From Crambe crambe (lineage: Eukaryota; Porifera; Demospongiae; Poecilosclerida; Crambeidae): DNA of 64,000 nt. This document shows, in pieces, positions 1 through 9,920 of this stretch (positions within the stretch are counted from its first letter, which is position 1; every line of letters starts with the position of its first letter). Below the pieces are notes generated by a model, which was given only the letters and a program-made list of their open reading frames with translations, made no database searches and had not been told where the DNA came from. Where the stretch lies: assembly GCA_963924555.1 (NCBI GenBank), contig OZ004585.1:8324556-8388555 (forward strand). Direction: 5' to 3'. Made by a program: the position numbers and the translations under genes.

Positions 1-1118
1 TGAACATTGTGTTTCCAATCAAACACATGTAGCTGTAACCAGGCACCTGAATATGTATGGATACAATGGATCATTCCTAATAACAATGGAAGATAATTCT
101 CCTCACAATATCGGGCAAGTTTTTGGTAGTGAGATGGAGTTTGGGTTGGGCACGAACATGTTGAGTGTAGTTAGTGGTACCATTCTCAAGATCAAGCAGT
201 GGACATACCTCTTGGAATAAAGCTGCTGTGTCCAGCTACATTAAAGTTGATGTAATGATTGAGGAAGGTCACATGACCTATTGTGATTTGAGTACCTGTA
301 GGAAGTTAGAGGTGTTGGTGCAGTCTTGAGCTGTTCCTCTGCACAGTTTGTTGATCACACACCATCCACAGGCATTCCTAGTCTCAACACACTCACTACA
401 GCTGTTTCAAATACATACTCATTGAGTTCATCACTGTATTTGGGTACAATAATGCTATCATACCTATTAGTAGCATTGCATCTATAAATAGTCGTGGCAT
501 TGTCTGTCCTGTCAAATGGCATATTGACCAGTGAACTCACAAAACTGAAGTGCATCACTAAAGGAAGAAAAACATTACTCATGGGAAGAATATTTACAAT
601 GTGTACAATACATCATATTATAACTATACCTGCTTGGACTCCATCATACATAAAGGTTTGGTTGGTGATGTCACAGGTGTAATGTGTGAGTGGGACAATC
701 TCCATTGCAGGGACAGTGATGTTGAACCTTCCTCTGCTGTCTTCAAAGTGACACACGTAGGTCTCGTTGTCGAGGTTAGCTGGCAACCCTGGACCACCGA
801 CTGTCACATTCAACTAGATCAAAACAAATAAGATGACATCAATAGATGTATATATTGTTTTAAACTCACAATTTGCTGGTTGTCAAGTACAAACTGATCA
901 GGTGAGATGGTGTTCATTATGCACTGGGTGCTAGCATTGGCTGAAGGGCCACTGCTAGAGATCCACCTGGTGCTGCTGGTGGAGTTTCCATCCCTGCACT
1001 GCGACCGTCGAGAACACTTGTTCTCTACCACACACCACCCACAGAGAGGGTTGTCCTCCATGAGGCAACCAGAGCAGTCATTGTTTGATGAACACTGCTC
1101 CAGTGGCATCTTGAACAC
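1..1118 (-). CDS. Gene A exons 4-9: PSI1, IPT1-like, PSI2, start of IPT2-like
   Basis: Exon 4 (870-1118) is a cysteine-rich PSI domain with the core NPLCGWCVVENKCSRRSQC. Exons 5-6 (630-813, 464-557) encode an IPT1-like domain with VTVGGPGLPANL and paired Cys strands. Exon 7 (296-401) is PSI2 (CSECVETRNACGWC). Exon 8 (107-235) has CPLLDLENGTTNYTQHV, and exon 9 (1-46) begins VPGYSYMC, the GY-C strand typical of plexin IPT2. The alternation of PSI and IPT is the plexin signature; MET and RON have a single PSI. Confidence 0.82.
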
Positions 1119-4100
1119 CTACCATATAAAAAATCAAGTGCTTTCTTGATGAGTACATGCCTGATAGTGTTCACATACTGAGTTACTAGTTGACACTATA
1201 ATGTAGTTGAGTCCTTCATACCACTGTAATGCCCACACCACAGGAGCAATCTTATCAGACCTATCGAAACCATCCCTAAACACATTGAGTGTTCTGGTGG
1301 TATTAGATATGGCAAACTAAAGAGAGAAAGAAAAAAAAACAGATAGAGAAAGGAGGGAGAATTATACCGTAACTCCATCACTTCCATAATCATGATTAGC
1401 TAACTGACACACTCCAATCACTTCAACACAATGGCATTAGAAAGTGACGAGAAATGTCTCAGCACGACTTTGCTCTCATCATCTCAATCGCTCACTTTCT
1501 CGCCTAGCTTGAAGTCTTTACCTCTTTCTTGTTCAAGACTCTTGCTGTTCTTTGGCTCTCATCTGAGAGCAAAATGTGCTTGGAGACATTTACCGAAACA
1601 TTCTCCTTTACCATGTTATACCGCACATGTGCCAATCAGTGCATGCTTGCCAATGCATGTGGACAATGTTGTTTGCACACACACTGATACATAGCTAACT
1701 AAAAAAAAGAAGAGTGGCTAGCCTCTTTGCTACACATGCTGGTTGCTAGATGCAACCCATAACACATCCTGCGGTCTTAGCTCATTCTTTCTTTAGATGT
1801 CACTACTTTAGCAATCATAGACTTAAAGATGGGACATAATCCATACTGAAGTTGACTGAATAGAAGCTTATCAGTGCTCATTTTGTGTCTTGAAAACTAT
1901 AGGAATTCAGCAATTCAGTGTATATCTGCACTCAGGACATTGTAGCCTACTTTATTTCAAAATGAATGCTGAAGCTATAGAGCATATTAAAACATTGCGT
2001 ACAGATTGGCCACCTAGTTTCCTATCCCGGGTACAGAGTCTACCAGAAATGGAGAGCTATTATCATCATTATTATAAATCATACAGACTGATAGTAAAGT
2101 TATTTATTTATCTATTTTGGGGGTGGGGGCTATACGTACCCTCCCTATTCCTATTCCTATAAAAAAAAAAAATTAATGTATAGCTCAGTTCTTCTTACTA
2201 TTTGTCCATTTCTCACCTTATACACATAATTATAAAAATTGCCAATACCAAAAGCCACCACTAGCAAAGAAACATCATCTATCCTGAGAGCCAATGATGC
2301 AGTCACATTGTAGGGTTGATTTGGATTGTCAAAATTAATGACTCCAACATTAATTTTATCTCCCCCATCCTCTTTATCACTCAAAATGACATTTGTAGGA
2401 AGGTTGCAGATTTCTTCAGCCTGCATAAATGAATATCATTAACTACTACAATCATGCATAACTACCAATAAAGGCGACTATCTGGCTATGCACGGTGGTA
2501 CGTTTCATGTGCACGCGCAATGATGCATGATGATGCGTATCGAGCACGTGCATTATTAGCTAGTACAGTATAATTATAGCTAGCTAGCTACACAAGCTCT
2601 ACTAACAGTACTCATAAAGGACAGACAGGCTCAGAATAGCCATTCAAAACGGCAGTTCTAAGCATTGAACAGCAAGAATACTAGCTGTGTAAATACTAAT
2701 CTTACTAAGCCATGTTGCTCAGTGCGCATTATTTAGAACTCTCCACAGCCAAGAAGCTGAGAGAAAACATTTTGTAGAAACATTTGACCCCACAAATCCC
2801 TGTACTTTTCATTATTTATGCCCATGCAGCAAGTGTTAAGCAATTCCTTCAAACATTATAATCATCCTTGTAGGACTCTGGCTTCAAGCTGGTGATCCCT
2901 CAGTGTATCTTTACCACCTTTTACTTTTCTCTTCACTGTAAAGCATTTAGAAATAAAATAAGTCAAAGGTTGCACTTAAGTGCCAAGGCATTCCTAGTCT
3001 TTTAAATGCTGTGTCTACAGTTCCGGCAACGGGATCAGTCCATTCAGGCCACCTGGCACCCAGGATTCTTCACAGATTCAGACTGGTCCCGGCAACAGGA
3101 CACTTAGAAAAATTTTCAAAGATTGAGGTTGCCACTGTCTGCACATGCGCTGATTTTTCCGCGATTTTGCAGAATCCGGATACTTGCCTGTATATGTCCG
3201 CAACACTAAACATCATAGGTCAAAGTATTTTATACTTGTTGCTCAAAATGTCTACTACTGCTAGCTACTCAGTTGCTCAGTTGTCCTTTTCTCCCTCAAA
3301 AAGCTGGACCTTACAGGAGTGTGTCTCAAGTGGATACTGTTAGGGCAATATTCGACAGAAAGGATTCATTCGTGTGTCTTCCCACGGGCTATGGCAAGAG
3401 TCTATGTTATCAGACTATTCCATTCCTTTCTTCAAGGACTTCAAGCTTGGTTGTGCAGGCTATTGTTTTGACAATACTAGCTATATGACTCTCTTCATTA
3501 TAGTGGAGCAGCATAGCTACCAAATTCACTTTTTGATAAAAGCACCAAAATTTATACACATACTTTTAAGTATTGTGAACATGTTCAGATATTGGGGTGC
3601 ATGTAATTGCGCCATTGTCAGCCATGGCTGTCATTTTTAAAATGGCCGCCATGGAATATTGAAAAATCAATATGCTGATCCTTCAAAGCTAATAACAGTA
3701 TTGCTATTTTGGTATTGTCCGCTAATTTAGTATGATGTGACAAACATCCTGAACCTTGCACAACTGACTGATTTGCATGTTCAAAACTGCACAGCCTTTG
3801 TCCAGGCGGCTCGGCACATCTAATGATCTTTTGTGATTATTTTAATATAGTTATTAATATCAGAGTATCAGGACCCTTTTGCAAATGAAAACTGTGTTCT
3901 TTTTATCCTAAGTGGTTCTCAGATCATGTGAATTGGACACTAAACTATTTTTAGTAACCATAATGTTAAAACGCAGGAGACCCTATGTATATAGGAACAA
4001 AGATTTGTCTTGACAATAGCAGGTGCATGGATGATGTCGAGGGAATGCAACTCCAGGCATGCCCTATTTACTACTTATTCCAAATAGACCATGCTGTCTA

Positions 4101-7100
4101 CTCTAGTTGCAAGCTCTATACTGACCAGCTTTTAGTGGTCAATAAAACCCTTGATAGTTGCTTGCATTGTTCCATATTATTATAATTCTAATAGACTACT
4201 TGTCATTCAATTGGCTAGCACAGCAGTTGTATCTCATGTGGTCCATCTACAATAATAATGTAACTGGCTACATACTAATATGTAGCTGTCACCAGGAATT
4301 CAACCCCCCCCCCCCCCCCCCCCCCCATATCAGGTAGCTAGTATCTATAATGTAAGTCTACATAAGTGAGATATTATTTCTGCATTGAGAGAGCTAAACC
4401 AGCAACATGAATAATCTTCCCTACCGGTATGAATCACAAAAAGTGTAGACTACTGTGGGAGAGATAGCCTTGTTGACTACCTCACAAACTATACCTTGCT
4501 ATTGATATATTACCAAATCCAGTTTTATGCATGGCAATGTTTTAGAAGTACTCTAACCTATACACTCCTTAGCAAGTACAGTTGAGCTTAAGGAGTAACA
4601 GCTTTTTCATGAGGTATCTTGGTTACCTGCTTGCTAAATCTGAAATGGTTTGAGGCTGGTTAGATATTTGCAAGAAAGATTCCTGAAACTTATGTTGTGC
4701 TCTTCAAAAAAATTTTTTTTCTCTGTTTCAGTATACTTCGCAGTATGCAGTTACGTACAGGTAGAACCTACATAGGCTACACAGTGTGCAAAGTGTGCCG
4801 GTCCGCAAAGTGTGCCGGTCCAGGGGCATTTTCTTCTTCAGACCAAGAAGCAGTGCATGGAAACCTGTAGGATCCGTGGCTATTTTCAAGAAATTGGATT
4901 TAGTGGGTATTAATGTGATGAAATTGTGGTACATGTGACCATGCAAACCCAGTGACAATGCGAGCCTCTTCAGAGATTGGCAACCATTTTGTATGGATGG
5001 CAGCCAGGAACTAGATTACCTGGTGGCCATTTTAAAAATGACAGGCAACAGCTAATGCAGGCACCTTTGCGGGTGCCCCAATATCTGAAAATGTTCACAA
5101 TGTATCAAAGTACATGTATACAAAGTTTGTTGCTTTTATCAAAAGTGAACAATTTTTGTCTATACTGCCCCACTATTATAAAAATGTGCTGTGACTATCT
5201 GTTTCATGTAAATTACACACATGTAAGGAAAGATGCCAGGATCAACAGATATGACAGATATGATATCTCCAGCAGCTGCTCAAAGATTATCACCCACTGC
5301 TTCTTCATTGCAGTAGTGTTACCCAAGATGAGGACACTTCTATTGCTGTTCACTACAAACGAAGAACCCTCATGGTCGAAACCATGTTTATTTGTATTAA
5401 CTGTTTTAATTATGCTATGACGTGACTAACATAGCACGCGCGTGGTGATTCGCGGCTGAAAAATCAGCGCATGTGGCGCAGACAGTGGCAACCAGGCTCT
5501 TTTTTCCTTCCCCCTCCCTCTTCCTGAGAGCCTGGCGCGAGGCTGCCTTTGGGCCTGCATTGCAAGCTGGGCGAGTGTTGCCTAGCCTTGGAGTTACAAC
5601 AGTGATGAATAGTACGTCTAATGCTCGCTGCGCTCGCTCCCTTGCAGGAGCCATTATAATACATATAGGCCAGCTGTAGTCCCGATATAGGAGCGATATG
5701 GGGCCCCCGGCCATATATCACTAGTGAAATGGGGCCCCCAGGGGGGCCTCAAAGCGCTAGTATTTTGGGGCTCCCCCAGGCCCAGTGAAAAAGGGCCCAC
5801 ATACGTGTGTAGTCTTGCGTAGCGGCGACCCTTACCAACCCAAGGTCGCCGCTAGCGCTATGCCAGAATAGCATGTGTGCTGGGAATTTCCTACACAGCC
5901 ATCAAAGAGTACTTGACAGGTAGAGTGTATCCTGATGGATATGGCAAGCAGTCTAAGAATAGTCTTAGAAAGAGGAGGAGGAAGATCCACGAAACTGCAG
6001 CATGTGTTGATTTGGTGGGCAGAGCTTCTTGGAGTTAGCCCCTAGAGACACTTGGTTCATGTGTGCCTTCCCTGTTCATGCATAGCTAGCTGCCATGAGT
6101 TTCAGGGGGCTAACTGTGTGAGGTAGGACGCCATTGACTTGGGCTAGCTGACATGCACTGCATACAAGAGGCAAAGATACATAGTTTCTATATAGATTAC
6201 AGTATTCTAATGGTGTGTTAGTCAGTTGGAGTATTATACAACCACGGTCGAGCGTAAATTTTCTGACTTGCTTCATAGACTCTGTGACGTTGACCATGCA
6301 GACTGAGATACTTTTCTAGTGCTATGTGACACAGCTTACTGAGTAGAAAATAGGAACCTCACCTAGCTAGATAGCTATTTTGTGGTAGAAGTATCCAATT
6401 GTGTTCTCACCTAGCACGTGACATATAGAGTTTCACCACGCTTCTTCCATGCTTCTTCCAAGGTGATTTTCATAGCTAGACTGGAGAAAACCACCAATCT
6501 CTTTCTCGCATCCATGCAGTGATAATTCTCTGTTATTCACCAGTGAATTATGTCCTAGGGGGACATTGTTCACTGGTGACAATTGTCCGCTGGGACAAAT
6601 TTTGTGAGGACAATATTCAGACATGGTCACAGTTAGCTACACTGTAAAGCTAAAAGCTTTGCTAGGAAGATTGAGGGAGCTCCATATAACTGACTGGTCC
6701 CTATAGCAATAGCTTTTATTTTGCTAGGAAGCTTGGAAATTGAGGGAGCCCCATATCACTGACTGGTCCCTATAGCAATAGCTTTTATTTTGCTAGGAAG
6801 CTTGGAAATTGAGGGAGCCCCATATCACTGACTGGTCCCTATAGCAATAGCTTTTATTTTGCTAGGAAGCTTGGAAATTGAGGGAGCCCCATATCACTGA
6901 CTGGTCCCTATAGCAATAGCTTTTATTTTGCTAGGAAGCTTGGAAATTGAGGGAGCCCCATATCACTGACTGGTCCCTATAGCAATAGCTTTTATTTTGC
7001 TAGGAAGCTTGGAAAATTGAGGGGGGCCCATATCACTGACTGGTCCCTATAACCCTAGGAATATGGGAACTATGGGTTCCCCATAACCCTAGTTGTATGC

Positions 7101-8514
7101 CCCCCCCTCCCCCCAGCCCTAAATCTCTAGTGATTGGGCCCCAAAATCAGGGGGGCCCCATTTCACTACAACACCGGCACCGGTGCTGGGACTGGTGGCC
7201 TGAACGGATCGATCCCGTTGCCGGAACTATAGACACAGCATTTTTTTAAAATTGTGACTGTGTGTCATGCACCTGATCTCCGAGATAACCCTTGAGATAG
7301 ACACTAGCACAAGCATGTCTAACTCATTAATAATGGGTATGGTTAAGGCATTCTGGGGTGTGGCTTGTGGGCACGGCTTTATGTCCCTAAACCTATGTGA
7401 GAAAAGTTGGAAACAAATTCCTTGTCACTTTGAAGTTTGTCGGCATTGCAAACTGGCCAGTGGCAGATGATATCTGATTGATTGGTTAGCATGCAAGACT
7501 GACAAAGGTCAGAGCTGAAAATTATCATACCTCAAAGTTGCTAGCAGTACATTCTCGACTCGATCCTGCCCATGCTGGAAAGATTTTTCCTCTTCCTTCT
7601 GAACACTCATTGAATCTCCTTGACATAGCTCTATCAATATCTGCTAACTTAATAGTACATAACCGATTGCACTGGACTCCTCGCACAGTTCGACAGCCCC
7701 TGGATATTACTATTGTCGTTCCTGGAGATCCTGTGAAAAAGTCTTCAACTAGAGACACACTAGCTATCCGGTCATAAGATGCATTTGAAGCAGGATATGT
7801 CTTTGCTCCACAGATGAACTCTTCTTCATATAATCCACTAAAGTTCCCACCTTCAGTTGCATTGTTACATGCTCTCATAACTCGTAAGGTTATTACTTTA
7901 GACCCTGAAGCATCATGTGTATCGGAGATGATAAAATATGAATACTCTCCATGCGAAAAACCACCATGATATCGACGTTGTCCAAAATTCATCGCTTCGA
8001 TAGAAGTCTTGGTAGAACGTAATAGTTCTTGAGAACCATTCTCAGCAATACGATATTGCTTTAAAGAGATGGATCTTGGCTGCATTATTCCAAGATAGTA
8101 TGTGTCATCTGCTGTGAACATGCCTGCATTAACTCTATCATTTCTAGCTGCATTCTGTGCAAATGATTCAACGCTGAGTGGTTCACTAAAGTCAGAAGTG
8201 TTGTAGATCATGCATGAACGGGAGTCTACAGAGCACAACACTATAAATTGCTTCTCCCTCGAACCAAGGGACAATATAACAGATTCAAACGGAGATGAAG
8301 TGAAGCTTTCATCTTGCTTCGGAACTGACAGATCGGAATGATCCAACTGAATGAGCCTATTCAAAAAAGTAACGTAGATTCCTTCTCTATCTACTTGCAA
8401 ATAGTCTCCACTAGTTGGTGTCCACCGTCCAACCCTGATCGTGTACCTGTCTCCTCTGAGACAAGTCATTCGAATACAGACTACAAGAATGACTGTGAGT
8501 ATATTCGTCTTCAT
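1..8514 (-). CDS. Gene A: plexin-ectodomain receptor, 5' part (3' end outside window)
   Basis: Extracellular part of a Sema/PSI/IPT receptor, expected at the plasma membrane. Nine exons with GT/AG borders: 7531-8514, 2217-2420, 1179-1316, 870-1118, 630-813, 464-557, 296-401, 107-235 and 1-46 (cut by the edge). Exon 1 opens with an ATG and a hydrophobic signal peptide (MKTNILTVILVVC). The order is Sema, PSI1 (CGWCVVENKC), IPT1-like, PSI2 (CGWCVINKLC) and the start of IPT2-like. Exon phases equal those of gene C, and most sequence is nearly identical to it; base 1 here matches about base 31832. The cytoplasmic part is not visible, so a kinase is likely by homology with C but not shown. The exon 1-2 intron carries a 4.2 kb transposon-like insertion absent from C. 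Confidence 0.85.
1179..2420 (-). CDS. Gene A exons 2-3: end of the Sema domain
   Basis: Two phase-0 exons (2217-2420 and 1179-1316) finish the propeller. Exon 2 has the acidic stretch SDKEDGGDKINVGV and ends LLVVAFGIGNFYNYVYK. Exon 3 ends with WALQWYEGLNYIIVST, which resembles the last Sema strand of the other paralogues. The 0.9 kb between them is unspliced intron with no supported gene; short ORFs at 1431-1694 and 1890-2162 are shared by descent with the same intron of gene C and have no recognisable motif. Confidence 0.75.
3120..5515. repeat. Two copies of one repeat in inverted orientation
   Basis: The left arm (about 3126-3170 and 3519-3652) reappears inverted on the right (about 5449-5494 and 5000-5155). 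Shared pieces include gccactgtctgc with gcgctgattttt, and agatattgggg with tcatttttaaaatggcc. The arms diverge by indels, so this is an old head-to-head pair, not a fresh palindrome. The centre (about 3660-4960) holds only AT-rich DNA with a poly-C run at 4306-4326, and I see no gene in it. Confidence 0.55.
3240..3480 (+). pseudogene. RecQ-like DNA helicase fragment (Walker A region), frameshifted
   Basis: On the plus strand the stretch FDRKDSFVCLPTGYGKSLCY is present; PTGYGKS followed by LCYQ is motif I (ATP-binding loop) of the RecQ branch of SF2 helicases. The preceding SKSWTLQECVSSGYC-like segment is in another frame, so a frameshift separates them, and the reading ends soon after SSLVVQAIVL, before motifs Ia-VI. 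It is a relic carried inside the inserted element. Family membership is clear from the motif; any function is not. Confidence 0.6.
5876..6040 (+). pseudogene. Short transposon-type coding relic
   Basis: An open stretch reads ISYTAIKEYLTGRVYPDGYG followed by a basic segment (LRKRRRKIHE) and then a stop. A Tyr-Pro turn followed by Lys/Arg-rich residues is seen in several invertebrate transposon ORFs, but I cannot name the family. It has no start codon and no partner exon. Confidence 0.25.
6647..7065. repeat. 69-bp minisatellite, about six copies
   Basis: The motif gctaggaagcttgg recurs at 6723, 6792, 6861, 6930 and 6999, an exact 69-base period; a shorter first copy begins near 6660 and the last decays after 7030. 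Each unit contains tattttgctagg and actggtccctat. The copies are nearly identical, which suggests recent expansion inside the inserted element. Confidence 0.9.
7531..8514 (-). CDS. Gene A exon 1: signal peptide and most of the Sema domain
   Basis: One 984-base open exon of 328 codons ending at a phase-0 donor (gag followed by gtatga). It encodes the signal peptide and most blades of the Sema propeller, the ligand-binding part of plexins, semaphorins and MET. Recognisable stretches are VYNTSDF-like (IYNTSDFSEP), MFTADDTYYLG and LYEEEFICG, which also occur in the Sema exons of C and, more distantly, E. It has many N-glycosylation sites. Against C it lacks a four-residue insertion near the end of the exon but is otherwise very close. 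Confidence 0.85.
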
Positions 8515-9180
8515 GTTGATAGCTAGTAGCTAGTAGTGACCTTTTACTTCCTTTTTATATTAGCCTGCGGAAGTGGCCCTTGCATATTTGCCGACAGTGC
8601 AGAATTAAATTCGTGCTCGCTAAAATTAAGATCAGCTTTTTAAGTGGCTGCCACAAATAATCAGTCGGACCGCACAAGTATTTTTGCGAATAAATTTAAT
8701 TGCAAGCGGAAGAGGCGTAACCTCAAAAGATGGTAGCAATTTTCCGCTTTAGAAAGCAGCGTATAATTCCTGCTTAGATGGGGTTTTAAAAAGCTATTTT
8801 ACCGCCATTTCTTAGGTTGTTAGTCCACGGATATGTGAGGAAAGAGTGAAGGTTTCTACTTATAGCTCATAGAGTAAGTATGGGACAGTAATTTTTAAGG
8901 TCTAGTTTAGTTTAGGGATGTTGTAGGAGGTAGTTGTTAAAGTTTTAGCGAAGCAAACAAATAAAGACAGAAGTGTCCGAAGAAAATAGGTGGCTACCTA
9001 CGTTGTTCATAGCTATAGTTAGCTGACTAAAATAATTATTAGCTTAGAATTATTTTAAAAAAAATTCTTTTAAAATAAAAAAATTAAATCAATAATTGAG
9101 AAGTCAAACTCTGCTTATTCTCAGCTAACATGATAAAAATTCAATAGAATTAGTTCTCATAAAATTAGCTTATGAAACAA
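8515..9180. other. Gene A upstream region
   Basis: This is the 5' flank of gene A. It is AT-rich, with runs such as attattttaaaaaaaattc near 9050. I see no clear TATA box, CpG cluster or conserved regulatory block, and only the first tens of bases resemble the flank of gene C. No coding exon is supported. Confidence 0.4.
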
Positions 9181-9228
9181 ACCACCAACGTTTCGACCAG
9201 AATACTCTAGCCTTCATCAGGGTGATAC
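9181..9228 (-). ncRNA. Hammerhead-ribozyme-like motif
   Basis: On the minus strand the order is ATCACC, CTGATGA, a G/U-tolerant stem-loop (GGCTAGAG pairing with a segment ending CTGGTC), GAAA, the palindrome ACGT, T, then GGTGGT. ATCACC and GGTGGT pair fully as stem I; CTGATGA and GAAA are the two conserved core boxes of type I hammerheads; a very short palindromic stem III is known from retroelement hammerheads. One extra A between CTGATGA and stem II departs from the canonical core. Probably a retroelement-associated motif. Confidence 0.45.
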
Positions 9229-9341
9229 AAAAAATGCACACAGAAACGTCCTTATATAGCTACGCTCGTTATCTAGACAACGCACATGCATACGCCTATG
9301 GATATTATATTATAGCATGCCAATACCTGAAGTCGTAAACA

Positions 9342-9920
9342 CTATTTCCCTAAGGCTTTAAGCGTAGAAACCCAGCAACCTTGAAGTTCTAGACCTACAT
9401 CCCTATTAAAACGCTGCTCTTCTGAAGATAAACCAATATGAAGCGCTTCTTTTAGAAGCAGCTCCTTCCTAGTCCTAGCTTGATCTACAACTGAAGCTTC
9501 CTTCCATAATATAGGATGATGATTACTCCAGGCATGAGCTCCTAGTAGATTAGTCATATTTATGTAAGAACAGGTCTGGGAATGTGGTACATTAATTTGC
9601 ACAATGACGTCCTTGGTTGGAATTTTGGCTAAAATAGGCAATCCAATGATATAGACGTCTGTATCTGGTGAGTACACTAGAACACGACTGACATCGGTCT
9701 GGGCAACATGACGCCAGATTCTCATGTCGGCCTCAACTGAGGTGGACTTGTACCTTGGTGCTGCCAATGGCAAGTCATTCCCTAACATTCTGTATGTTGA
9801 GCCGTTCCCAGTTTCTGCGAAGCATCCACTCAAGTACAGTGTTTGACTTGGTTTTAGGTTGAATCTCACTGACTGCATGTAAGACAAACCTATATTGCTT
9901 CTATAAGGGATCGCTTGCAT
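9342..9920 (-). CDS. Unrecognised transposon-type ORF with SPDTDV motif
   Basis: An uninterrupted 192-codon reading frame. Its central part has EADMRIWRHV, then VLVYSPDTDVYIIGLPIL, followed by hydrophilic sequence ending GCWVSTLKALGK. A Glu-Ala-Asp pair plus Ser-Pro-Asp-Thr-Asp is shared by a widespread family of repeat-borne eukaryotic proteins and recalls the acidic sites of PIN/FEN-type nucleases, but I infer this from pattern only. It lies beside the hammerhead-like motif and has no partner exons. It is short for a complete nuclease, so it is probably part of a decayed mobile element. Confidence 0.4.
   Translation of the reverse strand: MQAIPYRSNIGLSYMQSVRFNLKPSQTLYLSGCFAETGNGSTYRMLGNDLPLAAPRYKSTSVEADMRIWRHVAQTDVSRVLVYSPDTDVYIIGLPILAKIPTKDVIVQINVPHSQTCSYINMTNLLGAHAWSNHHPILWKEASVVDQARTRKELLLKEALHIGLSSEEQRFNRDVGLELQGCWVSTLKALGK

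Larger units (their letters stand above)
3007..7240. mobile_element. Composite DNA-transposon-like insertion with about 48-bp terminal inverted repeats
   Basis: The sequence starting tgctgtgtctacagttccgg at 3007 is repeated inverted at the right end (7193-7240), with few mismatches over about 48 bp. TTTTAAA-type bases flank both ends and could be the target duplication, though AT-richness makes this weak. The insertion lies in the first intron of gene A; the matching intron of C has different content. Inside are a RecQ-like helicase fragment, two opposed copies of a repeat, a 69-bp minisatellite and GGGGCCCC-rich blocks. No intact transposase was recognised, so it is probably non-autonomous or nested. 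Confidence 0.6.

Noticed and set aside
5415-5721. Two minus-strand frames of 85-99 codons
   Set aside because: They lie across the inverted repeat arm and G-rich element end; overlapping frames with no recognisable domain.
5813-5875. Possible tRNA or structured RNA (gcgacccttaccaaccc hairpin; similar at 17123-17185)
   Set aside because: Simple palindromes of a short repeat; no T-loop, anticodon arm or A/B boxes.
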